64,000 nucleotides of DNA from positions 1 to 64,000 of the forward strand of contig JAEUHR010000043.1 of assembly GCA_016794425.1 (NCBI GenBank). Direction: 5' to 3'. The position numbers and the translations under genes are program-made. Below are positions 1 through 8,641 of this stretch, one piece after another. The notes under the pieces were generated by a model. It was not told the origin of the DNA. It did no database searches and worked only from the letters and a program-made list of their open reading frames with translations. The DNA comes from Planctomycetota bacterium. GTDB taxonomy: Bacteria; Planctomycetota; UBA1135; UBA2386. The first letter of the stretch is position 1. Each line of letters opens with the position of its first letter.

Positions 1-138
1 AGTCCTGGTGCGGGCACCGGGGTGGGGTGAATGCCAACGGGACTCTCCTGCCGCACCACAGGCACGGCAGCAGGCTTGGTGTCCCGAACGCCCCGGCGGT
101 CGCAGGAAATCGCCGGTGATCCACTCAGGTCATCAGTT
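1..138 (+). repeat. Dispersed structured repeat, copy 1
   Basis: A 137-nt stretch (from base 2) recurs at 45568-45704 with about ten substitutions and no gaps (about 93% identity by eye). It can fold: bases 38-43 pair with 81-86, 47-50 with 71-74, and 93-98 with 111-116. The first two stems are unchanged in copy 2, and the single change in the third gives a G.U pair. Its last 33 bases reappear inside the palindrome at 47271-47340. Short open frames cross it but have no family resemblance. It may be a mobile repeat, a 3'-end element or a structured RNA. The copy could extend left of the window. Confidence 0.75.
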
Positions 139-147
139 CCGGCGCCG

Positions 148-176
148 TTCACTCGGCTGCGTACCCCGGCTAGAGT
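148..176 (+). promoter_or_regulatory. Candidate sigma70-type promoter of tatC
   Basis: TTCACT at 148-153, a 17-bp spacer and TAGAGT at 171-176. The -10 box ends 12 nt before the tatC ATG, so the transcript would have almost no leader. It lies downstream of the repeat, so this promoter would exclude the repeat from the tatC mRNA. Confidence 0.4.
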
Positions 177-188
177 CGCGCCCCGGCG

Positions 189-1145
189 ATGGTGTCCCTC
201 GACGATCCGGCAGTGCGCGCGGCCTACGACGAGGAACCGCTGCCGCGGATGTCGTTCGGCGACCACCTGGACGAGCTGCGGTCCCGGCTGATCAAGGCGC
301 TGCTGGCGGTCGTCGTCGCGATCGTGGCCCTGCTGCCGTTCAAGGGGCCGGTGCAGGACATCATCGTCGAGCCGTACCGTTTGCAGTGGCGCAACGGCTT
401 CACGAACTGGGTCGCGCAGCTCGAGCAGCGTGAGGTGGCGGGGTCGCTGGACGAGGAGGGGCGCGAGTTCCTCGCCTACTGCCGGAAACACCGCGATGCG
501 ATCTTCGCCGGCACCAAGGAGTACACCTACCTGCTGAAGGAGAAGACCGGCTACCCGGTGCCCTACAGCCTGTTCGCGACCGGCGGCATCGAGGACATGT
601 TCGCCTTCATGTGGGCATCGCTGATCTTCGCGCTGGTGCTCGCGAGTCCGGTCGTGATCTGGCAGGTGTGGGCGTTCCTGGCCGCCGGCCTCTACGCGCG
701 CGAACGCGCCGTCTTCTACCGCTACTTCCCGCTGATGCTGGTGTTGTTCACGGCCGGCGTGCTGTTCGGCTACTTCGTCGCGCTGCCGTACAGCCTCGGC
801 TTCCTGATCGGCATGATGGACCCGGCGCAGGTCAACGCGATCCTCAGCGTCGGCCAGTTCCTGAACCTGCTGCTGGCCCTGACCGCGGCGATGGGGCTGG
901 TGTTCCAGCTGCCGCTGGTGATGGTGGCGCTGCAGCGCGTCGGTCTCGTGACCCACCGCGCATTCGTCAAGAACTGGCGCCTCACCGTGCTGATCCTGTT
1001 CATCGCTGCCGCGGTCTTCACGCCGCCGGAGCCGGTTTCGATGCTGCTGATGTCGATGCCGATGTTGCTGCTCTACGGGCTCGGGCTCGGTCTCACCTGG
1101 ATGGGACGCCGCCACGAAGCGCCCGCCGTCGAGGTGGCCACGTGA
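189..1145 (+). CDS. tatC: Sec-independent protein translocase TatC
   Basis: TatC is the multi-spanning inner-membrane receptor of the twin-arginine pathway; it binds signal peptides of folded substrates and works with TatA/TatB. The 318-aa product starts with the typical cytoplasmic segment SFGDHLDELRSRLI (residues 22-35) before the first membrane helix. It has the conserved SPVVIWQVWAFLAAGLY region in the second helix and the FTPPEPVSMLLMSMPMLLLY segment near the end. The first periplasmic loop (about residues 55-135) is much longer than in the E. coli protein. No tatA/B is seen here. The ATG at 189 lies close behind a promoter-like pair. The stop overlaps the GTG start of cinA, so the two are probably co-translated. 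Confidence 0.95.
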   Translation: MVSLDDPAVRAAYDEEPLPRMSFGDHLDELRSRLIKALLAVVVAIVALLPFKGPVQDIIVEPYRLQWRNGFTNWVAQLEQREVAGSLDEEGREFLAYCRKHRDAIFAGTKEYTYLLKEKTGYPVPYSLFATGGIEDMFAFMWASLIFALVLASPVVIWQVWAFLAAGLYARERAVFYRYFPLMLVLFTAGVLFGYFVALPYSLGFLIGMMDPAQVNAILSVGQFLNLLLALTAAMGLVFQLPLVMVALQRVGLVTHRAFVKNWRLTVLILFIAAAVFTPPEPVSMLLMSMPMLLLYGLGLGLTWMGRRHEAPAVEVAT

Positions 1146-2389
1146 CGCTGCGCGCCGAGATCCTGGCGTTCGGCGACGAACTGCTGCACGGGGCACTGCT
1201 CGACACCAACAGCAAGTGGCTCGCCGGGCAGCTCGAAGCGGTCGGGCTCACCGTCGAGCGCTTCACGGTCACCGGCGACGATCCGACGCTGGTGCGCGCG
1301 GTGATCGCCGAAGCCTGCGCGCGCGCCGACGTGGTCGTCGCGACCGGCGGCCTCGGGCCGACGCTCGACGACCGCACGCGCGACGTGGTCGCGGAGCTGC
1401 TCGGTGGCCCGCTCGAGTTCCACGCGCCGAGCTGGGAACGCACGCGGGCCTGGCTGAGCCAGCGCGGCCGGCCGGTGCCCGAGAGCAACCGGCGCCAGGC
1501 GATGCTGCCGCCGGGCGGCACCGCGCTGGACAACCCGGTCGGCACCGCGCCGGGCTTCCGGGTGCGGATCGGTCGCGCGACGCTGTTCGCGCTGCCGGGC
1601 GTGCCGCGCGAGATGCAGCAGATGCTGCGCGACCACGTGCTGCCGTTCGTCGCGGCGCTGCCGGGCCTGATGCCGACGGCGCAATCGTGGCTGCGCGTGC
1701 TGGGGCCCTCGGAGGCGGCGCTCGGCGAACGCATCGAGCCGTTCATGGTGCCGGGCCGCAACCCGGCGGTCGGCATCACGGCCAGCGGCGGCCTGCTGAC
1801 GGTGCGCATCGTCGCGTCGGCGCCGTCGCGCGCCGACGCCGAATCGCTGTGCCACGCGACCGCGGCCGATCTGCGGCCGCTGCTCGGCGAATGGCTGTTC
1901 GCGGAAGGCACGACCGAACTGCCGGAAGCCGTGGCGGCGCGTTTCGCGCTGGCGCGCCGCACGCTGGCGTTCGCCGAGTCGTGCACCGGCGGCGCGCTCG
2001 CCGACCGGCTGGTGGCGGTGCCCGGCGTGTCGGCGGTGTTCCGCGGGGGCCTCGTCGCCTACCACGACGACGCGAAGCGGCAGCTGCTCGGGGTGCCCGC
2101 CCTGCTGCTCGCCGCGCACGGCGCGGTCAGCGAGCCGGTCGCGGCGGCGATGGCGGCCGGTGCGCGCGAGCGGTTCGGCGCCGACGTCGCGGTGGCGACG
2201 ACCGGCATCGCCGGTCCGGACGGCGGTTCGCCGCAGAAGCCCGTCGGCACCGTGTGTTTCGCGCTGGCCCGACCGGGCGCCGTGCGCGCCTGGACCGTGC
2301 GCATCGCCGACCTCGGCCGCGCGTTCGTGCGCGACCGCGCCGTGTTCGAGGTCTGGCGCACGCTGCTGCAGGAGCCGCTCGATGGCTGA
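1142..2389 (+). CDS. cinA: CinA-family protein (nicotinamide-nucleotide amidohydrolase type)
   Basis: The 415-aa product has both CinA parts. The N-terminal MoaB/MoCF-like domain (about 1-170) carries ILAFGDELLHG and VVVATGGLGPTLDD. The C-terminal CinA domain (about 255-410) carries FAESCTGGALADRLVAVPG and VATTGIAGPDGGSPQKPVGT. In characterised relatives the C-terminal domain deamidates NMN in pyridine-nucleotide salvage and the N-terminal domain hydrolyses ADP-ribose; neither activity can be proven here. The GTG start at 1142 shares the GTGA overlap with the tatC stop. The length is normal for a full two-domain CinA. Confidence 0.95.
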   Translation: MTLRAEILAFGDELLHGALLDTNSKWLAGQLEAVGLTVERFTVTGDDPTLVRAVIAEACARADVVVATGGLGPTLDDRTRDVVAELLGGPLEFHAPSWERTRAWLSQRGRPVPESNRRQAMLPPGGTALDNPVGTAPGFRVRIGRATLFALPGVPREMQQMLRDHVLPFVAALPGLMPTAQSWLRVLGPSEAALGERIEPFMVPGRNPAVGITASGGLLTVRIVASAPSRADAESLCHATAADLRPLLGEWLFAEGTTELPEAVAARFALARRTLAFAESCTGGALADRLVAVPGVSAVFRGGLVAYHDDAKRQLLGVPALLLAAHGAVSEPVAAAMAAGARERFGADVAVATTGIAGPDGGSPQKPVGTVCFALARPGAVRAWTVRIADLGRAFVRDRAVFEVWRTLLQEPLDG

Positions 2390-2437
2390 GCCGGCGGGCG
2401 GCTTCGGCGCCGACTATCATGCCGCCGGAACGGCCGC

Positions 2438-5400
2438 GTGAAGACCTGTCTGTCGTGTGAGGGTGTGACGAACACCGATGCCGAGCGCTGCGGCCACTGC
2501 GGCGCCTGGCTCCTGGCATGCGACACGGTGCACTATCCGGCGCGCCGCGGCGAGACCGACTCCGGCAACCCGCTGCTCGGCAGCGTCGTCGACGGCAAGT
2601 ACAAGCTGCAGGCCGTGCTCGGCCGCGGCGGTCTCGGCACGGTGTTCCACGCCGTGCACACCGGCTCGCTGATGCACGTCGCGCTGAAGCTGCTGCACCC
2701 GCGGTTCGCCGAACGGCCCGAGTACCGGCGCGCGTTGCTGCCCGAGGCGCGGCGCGCGGCCACCGTCGCGCACCAGCACTGCGCGCGCCTGCTCGACGTC
2801 GGCGAGGCCGAGGCCGGCACCGCGTACCTGGCGATGGAGCTGGTCGACGGCGAGACGTTGGAGAGCATCGTGCGGCAGGGGCCGCTGCCGCCGTCGCAGG
2901 CGGTGCTGCTGCTCGAGCAGATCGCCGAGGCCCTGGTGGCGATCCACGCCGCCGGCCTCGTGCACTGCGACCTGGCGCCGCGCAACGTCATGGTCGGGTC
3001 GCGTGACGGCGAGCTGCGCGTCAAGGTGCTCGACTTCGGCATCGCGCGCAGCGTCACGATGGCCGGCGAACGCGCGCGCGGCGGCGAGTTCGCCGGGTTC
3101 GTGAATCCGGTGTTCGCCGCGCCCGAGCTGCTGCGGAACGGCGACGTCGATCCGCGCGCCGACCTCTATTCGTTCGGTTCGCTGGCGTGGCTGCTGCTGA
3201 GCGGCAGCACGCCGGTCGACGACACCGACCCGCGGCTGGCCGCGGCGGCGGTCGCCGACGGGCGGCTGCGGCCGTGGCCCGGCGTGCCCGGGGTGCCGCG
3301 CCGGCTGCAGCGCCTGGTGCAGCGCTGCCTGCAGCACGATCGCGAGCAGCGGCCGCCGTCGGCGCAGGCCGTGCGCGACGAACTGGCGATCGTGCGCGGC
3401 AGCCGGCGGCCGGCGGTGGCGCGCGGCGCGGTCGTCGCGCTGGCCGCGGCGCTGATGGTCACGGTGGCGGGCGCCGGCGACACTGCACCGCCGTTCCTGC
3501 GGCCCTGGGCCGGCAGCGCGCTGGTGCTCGCCGACGCCGGGACGCCGGCGGCGACCGGTGTGCAGCACCGCACCAGCGCGCAGCTGGCGCAGCTCGGGTT
3601 CGACTTCGGCGGCTTCGCGCCGCACCGGCTGCGCGTCGACGTGGCGCGGACCGGCGTGCGGCTGCTCGGCACGACGCTGCAGCCCGAAGTCGACCAGGCC
3701 ACCGGCGTGCTGACGCTGGCGACCGCGCAACCCGAATGGCGCCGGGTCGTCGACGGGCTGCTCGAGAGCTGCCGCGAGGGACCGGTGGACCTGTCGTTCG
3801 GCGTGCCGGGCCGCGCCGCGCTCGGCACTGCGCGCGTCTGCGTCGACGACGAGCCGCCGCAGCTCGGTGCCCGGCTCGCGCTGCAGGACGGCGACCGGCT
3901 GGTCCGCGGCACGCGCCTCGCGTGGCAGTGCAGCGACCGCACCGCGGTGACGGGGCTGCGCGCCGTGGTCCGGTTCGCCGCCGGCGAACGGCTGGAGCTG
4001 CCGCTCGCCGAACCGACCGGCGAACTGGACCTCGGGGCCGCGATCGCCGCGGCGGCGCCCGGCGTGCAGGGACGCGGTGCCGGCGAGGTCGTGCTGGTCG
4101 CCGCCGACCCGGCCGGCAACCGCGGCGAATCGGCGGCGCTGCCGTTCGCCGACGCCGACGTGATGGCACCGACCGTCGTCGCGGTGACCGGGCCGAGCGG
4201 GGAGTCGTTCGTGCCGGTCGGCGCCGGCACCGCGCGGCTGCGCGTGCAGCTGTCGGCCCCGGAGCCCGGCTGCACGCTGGTGCTGGTCGGGGCCGACGAC
4301 CGCGAACTGGCGCGGCTGCCGTTGCCCGCCGCCGCTGCCGCGACGCTCGAACTGGCGCAGCAGGCACCGGCGCCGCTGGCGTCGGGGGCGGTGCGGTTCG
4401 TCGTCGTCGACGCAGCCGGCAACCGCACGGAGGCCGCGTTCGTGCTGACCGTGCGCCACCGCGACCTGCAGCTCGCGGTCGACGGCCGGGCGCCCGCAGC
4501 GGTGTGGCTCGGCCGCGAACTGGTGCTGGCATCCGGCGCGGCGGAGGCCACGCTGACGACCGCGGCGCCGTTCCGCCTGGTCGACGCGGCCGTCGAGCTG
4601 GCCCGCACCGGCGACGGCGCCGCGCCGGCCGCCGGACCGCGCGTGCGGCTCGAACCGGTCGCGGCCGACTGCGTGCGCTGCCGGTTCGAGCCGCTGCCGC
4701 CCGGCAGCCACCGGCTGCGGCTCGAGCTCGAGGAAGGCACCGGCGCCGAGGCCCGGCGCACGCAGCACGCGCTGCCGCTCACGGTGCTGCCGCCGGCGAT
4801 CGAACTGCGCGTGCCGCCGGCGCGGTCGCGCTTCCTGCCGGGCCACCTGCAGGCCGGCGTGCTGGCGCGCCGCGGCGCCTCACTCGGCGACGGACCGGGC
4901 TGGCGGCTCGATCCGGCGCTGCGGCCGTACGTGCGCGGCTCCGTCTGGATCGGCGCCAGCGATCCGGTGCCGCTGCCGTTGCCCGAAGCGAACGCGGCCG
5001 GCGAACCGCTGCTGCCCGACGTCGTGCCGGTCCCCGGCCACAACCGGCTCGCGCTCGAGCTGCGCGACGTGCTGGCGCGGCCGGTGCGCGTGCTGGTCGG
5101 CGACACGCCGGCGCGCCGGCTGACGGTCGGCAACCACGAACTGGCGGTCGTCGCGGACTTCTGGTGGCACGATGCGGCGCCGGAACCGATCGGTGAGGAA
5201 CTGCTGGTCGAGTTCGGCCAGCCGGCGCGCCTGCGGCTGCGGCTGTCGCTGCCGTTCGCGGCCGAGGAACGCGCCGAGCTGCGGCTCGGCATCGCCCAGG
5301 GCGAGATCGAGGCGACGCAGGTCACCCCCGATGGCGACGGCGCGGTGGTCGCGTTCGAACTGCCGTTCGAGGTCTGGAGCGTCGCCGCGCAGCTGGCCGG

Positions 5401-6577
5401 CCGCACGCGCGCGGACTTTCCGGAGCAGGTCGAACGGCGCGTCGACGCCTATGTCGCCTCGCCGGCCGGCCGCCAGCCGCTGGTGCTGCGCCTGCGCACG
5501 ACGCGCAGCACGCTGCAGCCGCTGCTGCTGGCCGAGGTCGCCGACCTGCCGCCCGAGCTGGCGGCGATCCGGCTGCTGCCGGTGCTGGCGCCGACCGGGC
5601 CGTTCGCCGAACCGGTGCCGCGCTCGGCGCCGCCGCGGGCGCTGTACCGGACCCAGCCGCCGGTCGCGGTGCGCAACCTGGTCGACCTGCTGCTGCAGGA
5701 CCGCGAGTTCTCGTGCGGCGCCGCGCGTGCGCTGGTGGCCGGGCTGGCGCACCACGTCGATGGCATAGCGCCGGAGCGGCTGGTGCACGCCGACGACCCG
5801 CTCGGACGCGGCCGGCTGCAGGCCGCGGCGCTGCTGCCGCCGGCGGCCGCCGCGGCGCCGGCCGACCAGCCGCTGTGCGGCGTCGACTTCTTCCAGGCCT
5901 ACACGCTGTGCCGCCTGCTGGGCCTCGCGGTCGCGCGCGACGCCGAGTTGTTCCGGCTGCCGCTCGGCTGCGAACTCGAACTGGCGGCGTTCGCGGCGCC
6001 CGAATGGCCGGCCTGCCACGGCGCCGGCGCTGCCGGCGGCAGCGTGGCGATGGCGGCGTTCCGGCAACGCGCGCCGCTGCTGGCCGACGGTGCGGTCGCG
6101 ACCAGCGCCGACTCGATTGCGGCCGGCGACGTCGTGCCGACGCGCTACGGCGCGCCGTTCGTCGGCCTCGACTTCGGCGTGCGCGAGTGGGTCGGCGACC
6201 TGCCGCACGTGCCCGGCGCCGAACTGCTGCTGCGCGAGTGGATCGGCGACCACGGCGTGCATCTGGCGCGGTTGGCGGCGTTCGCGCGCGGCGAGCTGCC
6301 GCCGCCGGACCTCGCGGCACCGTTGCGCACGCTCGGCGTCGTGCGCGGGCTCGCGCTCGGCGAACTGAGCGGGCTGGTCGGCGGCAGCGGCATCGCGCTC
6401 GATGCCCGGATCCTGACCGTGGTGCCGGACACCGTGCCCGGCGTTCTGCGCACGGAGCTGTACGGCCGCGACGGCCGCGACCTGCTGACCTCGCAGCGCG
6501 ATCCGCGGCTCGCGCTGGTCGGCTTCCGCGTCGCCGGTACGGCCGCCGGACTGGCGCGGTTGCGGGGGTGGCGATGA
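2438..6577 (+). CDS. Giant transmembrane Ser/Thr protein kinase with FGE-sulfatase-like C-terminus
   Basis: This 1379-aa protein opens with a zinc-ribbon (C4-x2-C7, C18-x2-C21). A Hanks-type kinase domain follows (about 53-315): G-loop LGRGGLGTVF, lysine 84 in VALK, catalytic HCDLAPRN with D178, and DFG at D199. A membrane helix lies at about 328-347. The long outside region contains beta-rich stretches (residues about 480-720). The last 250 residues resemble a formylglycine-generating-enzyme/sulfatase-modifying fold, with CGVDFFQAYTLC, then RLPLGCELELAAFA, and LVGFRVAG near the end. The catalytic motif is HCD, not HRD. The kinase should phosphorylate cytoplasmic proteins in response to an external signal; substrates are unknown. 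The GTG start lies 48 nt after cinA. The stop overlaps the next gene's ATG, and a PP2C phosphatase follows two genes on, so a kinase/phosphatase pair is likely. Confidence 0.9.
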   Translation: MKTCLSCEGVTNTDAERCGHCGAWLLACDTVHYPARRGETDSGNPLLGSVVDGKYKLQAVLGRGGLGTVFHAVHTGSLMHVALKLLHPRFAERPEYRRALLPEARRAATVAHQHCARLLDVGEAEAGTAYLAMELVDGETLESIVRQGPLPPSQAVLLLEQIAEALVAIHAAGLVHCDLAPRNVMVGSRDGELRVKVLDFGIARSVTMAGERARGGEFAGFVNPVFAAPELLRNGDVDPRADLYSFGSLAWLLLSGSTPVDDTDPRLAAAAVADGRLRPWPGVPGVPRRLQRLVQRCLQHDREQRPPSAQAVRDELAIVRGSRRPAVARGAVVALAAALMVTVAGAGDTAPPFLRPWAGSALVLADAGTPAATGVQHRTSAQLAQLGFDFGGFAPHRLRVDVARTGVRLLGTTLQPEVDQATGVLTLATAQPEWRRVVDGLLESCREGPVDLSFGVPGRAALGTARVCVDDEPPQLGARLALQDGDRLVRGTRLAWQCSDRTAVTGLRAVVRFAAGERLELPLAEPTGELDLGAAIAAAAPGVQGRGAGEVVLVAADPAGNRGESAALPFADADVMAPTVVAVTGPSGESFVPVGAGTARLRVQLSAPEPGCTLVLVGADDRELARLPLPAAAAATLELAQQAPAPLASGAVRFVVVDAAGNRTEAAFVLTVRHRDLQLAVDGRAPAAVWLGRELVLASGAAEATLTTAAPFRLVDAAVELARTGDGAAPAAGPRVRLEPVAADCVRCRFEPLPPGSHRLRLELEEGTGAEARRTQHALPLTVLPPAIELRVPPARSRFLPGHLQAGVLARRGASLGDGPGWRLDPALRPYVRGSVWIGASDPVPLPLPEANAAGEPLLPDVVPVPGHNRLALELRDVLARPVRVLVGDTPARRLTVGNHELAVVADFWWHDAAPEPIGEELLVEFGQPARLRLRLSLPFAAEERAELRLGIAQGEIEATQVTPDGDGAVVAFELPFEVWSVAAQLAGRTRADFPEQVERRVDAYVASPAGRQPLVLRLRTTRSTLQPLLLAEVADLPPELAAIRLLPVLAPTGPFAEPVPRSAPPRALYRTQPPVAVRNLVDLLLQDREFSCGAARALVAGLAHHVDGIAPERLVHADDPLGRGRLQAAALLPPAAAAAPADQPLCGVDFFQAYTLCRLLGLAVARDAELFRLPLGCELELAAFAAPEWPACHGAGAAGGSVAMAAFRQRAPLLADGAVATSADSIAAGDVVPTRYGAPFVGLDFGVREWVGDLPHVPGAELLLREWIGDHGVHLARLAAFARGELPPPDLAAPLRTLGVVRGLALGELSGLVGGSGIALDARILTVVPDTVPGVLRTELYGRDGRDLLTSQRDPRLALVGFRVAGTAAGLARLRGWR

Positions 6578-7647
6578 GGTGGTGCCGGTGGTGGCTCCTG
6601 GTCTGCGTCGTGCTGCCGGCCTGCCAGACCACGGGCGGCGAGACCGCGGGCCTCGCGGCGCTGCCGCCGCTCGACTGCGCGGTGCTGGTCACCGGCGGTG
6701 CGTTCCTGACGCCGGGTGCCGCGGCGGGTGGCACCTTCGCGCCGCGCGGCGGCGACGCGGCGGCGGACCTGGCGGCCGAGGCGATCCCGGTCGCGCACTT
6801 CGTCGACGAACTGCGCCAGCGGCGCGTGTTCCAGCGCATCGCCCTCGACGGCGACGCCGGCCACCGGCGCGCGGTGCGCGACCGCCTGCGCACAGGCTCC
6901 CCCGATCCGGTGCTGCAGCAGTTCCTGCAGCGCGCGCGCGACGACGGCTTCGACCTGCTGCTGGTGATCGAAGAACTGCAGGACGGCCCGATCGACGCGC
7001 AGGGCACCAACGGCCGCTGGCCGGTGACCTTCGTGACCTGGATCCTGCTGGGCTTCGGCGCGCTGATCCCGGACCACACGTTCGAGTCGCGGGCGACGCT
7101 GCGCGTGACGCTGCGCGAACTGCAGACCGGGCGCGTGCTGCACGACCCGCTGCTGGTCGCCGGGCCGGTCGAACTGGCGCTGTTCGAGCGGTCGGACTTC
7201 GTCGGCCTGCTGACGTCGATGCTGGTGCCGCCGTTCTGGGTCGCCGACGACACCGAGCAGGTCGCCGCCGCCGTGCGCAAGACGACCGAGGACCGGCTGC
7301 TGCAGTCGCTGGCGCGCGACCTGAAGAGCGAGTCGGTGCGCCAGCGGCTGCGCGAACGCAGCGCGGCGCGCCTCGAGCTGGTCGCCGCGGACGGGGCGCC
7401 GCGCGTCGTCGTCGAGTGCGCCGAGAGCCTGACCGCCGTGCGGCTGCGCGCCGGCGCCGCGCTGCCCACCGCGGCGGCCGCTGCGTTCGAACGCGAACTG
7501 CTGGCCTCGCGCAGCTGGGACGGCGAACGCTTCCGCTACGAGGCGCCGCTGCCGGCGGCGGCGCGCGGCGCGCCGGTGCAGGTGCTGGTCGGCACGATCC
7601 GCGGTACGGTCGCGTCGGCGACGTTTGCGCCGGAGGCCGAACGGTGA
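6574..7647 (+). CDS. Lipoprotein of unknown function between kinase and phosphatase
   Basis: The 357-aa product has a short signal peptide with a lipobox (VVLPAC, Cys at about residue 16), so it should be a lipid-anchored envelope protein. The mature part contains FDLLLVIEELQDGPID and a hydrophobic segment WPVTFVTWILLGFGALIP (about 146-165). I do not recognise a family. The shape (an outer lipoprotein with an LLVIEE strand and a later helix) loosely resembles GNA1162/LPP20-type envelope lipoproteins, but this is weak. It overlaps the kinase by ATGA at its start and the PP2C gene by GTGA at its end, so stoichiometric co-translation with both is probable. It may be a sensor or target of the kinase. 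Confidence 0.8.
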   Translation: MRWCRWWLLVCVVLPACQTTGGETAGLAALPPLDCAVLVTGGAFLTPGAAAGGTFAPRGGDAAADLAAEAIPVAHFVDELRQRRVFQRIALDGDAGHRRAVRDRLRTGSPDPVLQQFLQRARDDGFDLLLVIEELQDGPIDAQGTNGRWPVTFVTWILLGFGALIPDHTFESRATLRVTLRELQTGRVLHDPLLVAGPVELALFERSDFVGLLTSMLVPPFWVADDTEQVAAAVRKTTEDRLLQSLARDLKSESVRQRLRERSAARLELVAADGAPRVVVECAESLTAVRLRAGAALPTAAAAAFERELLASRSWDGERFRYEAPLPAAARGAPVQVLVGTIRGTVASATFAPEAER

Positions 7648-8555
7648 AGCTGCCGCGCGGCTACACGGTCGGCACCGCGACGCACACCGGCCGCGTGCGC
7701 AGCGGCAACGAGGACGACTTCCTGGTCGGATCGACGCTCGGCACCGGCGCCGCCGACGCGCCGCTGCTGTGCGCGGTCGCGGACGGCATGGGCGGCGCGG
7801 CCGGCGGCGCCGAGGCGAGCCGCATCGCGCTGCGTGCGCTCGGCTCGGTCGTGCTGGACGGGGCCAGCGCGACGCCGCTCGAGCAGCGGTTCGCGCTCGG
7901 CTTCACCCTGGCCAGCGAACGCGTCTACGCCGAGTCGGCGGCGGTGCCGGCGCTGCGCGACATGGGCACGACGCTGACCGCGCTGTGCTTCGACGCCGGC
8001 GCGGTCCGGATCGGCCACGTCGGCGACTCGCGCGCCTACCGCTGCCGCGACGGCCGCTGCGCGCAGCTGACCGTCGACCACGCGCTGCGCGAACCCGACA
8101 ACCTGCTGCTGCGCTGCATCGGCGGCGGCAAGGACCACAGCGAGGTCGACCACGCCACGCTGCCGACCAGCCGCGGCGACCGGTTCGTGCTGCTGACCGA
8201 CGGCGTCTGGTCGACCGTCGCGGCGGCGGAACTGGACCGACTGACCGCACGCGGCAGCCCGCAGCAGGCCGCCGAGGCGCTGGTCGCGGCGGCGCTGCAG
8301 GCCGGCGGGCCCGACAACGCGACCGCGGTGGTGGTCGACGTGCTGGCGCCGGGCAGCGGCGGCGCGCACGACGTCGACCTGCCGCGCGACGAACGCCCGT
8401 CGGGCCGCGAACTGTGGCCGAAGCCGTTCTCGCTGCGGCCGCCGCTGTGGCCGTGGCTCCTGTGGGCGCTGGCGCTGGTCCTGTTCGCGGCGGCGGCGGT
8501 GCGCTGGATCGCCGACGTCGACGTGTTCGCGGTCGTGCGCGGCTGGTTCGGCTAG
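7644..8555 (+). CDS. PP2C-family protein phosphatase, membrane-anchored at the C-terminus
   Basis: The 303-aa protein has the metal-dependent PPM motifs in order: THTGRVRSGNEDD near the N-terminus, CAVADGMGGAAGG, DMGTTLTAL, IGHVGDSRAYR, LLTDGVWS and GGPDNATAVVV. The aspartates of these motifs bind the Mn/Mg ions. A single membrane helix (PLWPWLLWALALVLFAAAAV, about 266-285) follows the catalytic domain, so the phosphatase should sit on the cytoplasmic face of the inner membrane, as a direct counterpart of the kinase encoded two genes upstream. The GTG start overlaps the stop of the lipoprotein gene (GTGA). Confidence 0.93.
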   Translation: MKLPRGYTVGTATHTGRVRSGNEDDFLVGSTLGTGAADAPLLCAVADGMGGAAGGAEASRIALRALGSVVLDGASATPLEQRFALGFTLASERVYAESAAVPALRDMGTTLTALCFDAGAVRIGHVGDSRAYRCRDGRCAQLTVDHALREPDNLLLRCIGGGKDHSEVDHATLPTSRGDRFVLLTDGVWSTVAAAELDRLTARGSPQQAAEALVAAALQAGGPDNATAVVVDVLAPGSGGAHDVDLPRDERPSGRELWPKPFSLRPPLWPWLLWALALVLFAAAAVRWIADVDVFAVVRGWFG

Positions 8556-8641
8556 GCGCGGCGGGGGGCAGCAGCCCGCCGGCCACCGCCGCGAGGCGCG
8601 CCGCCGGCAGCCCGTTGCCAGCGGGGGCGGCATGCGCTCCG

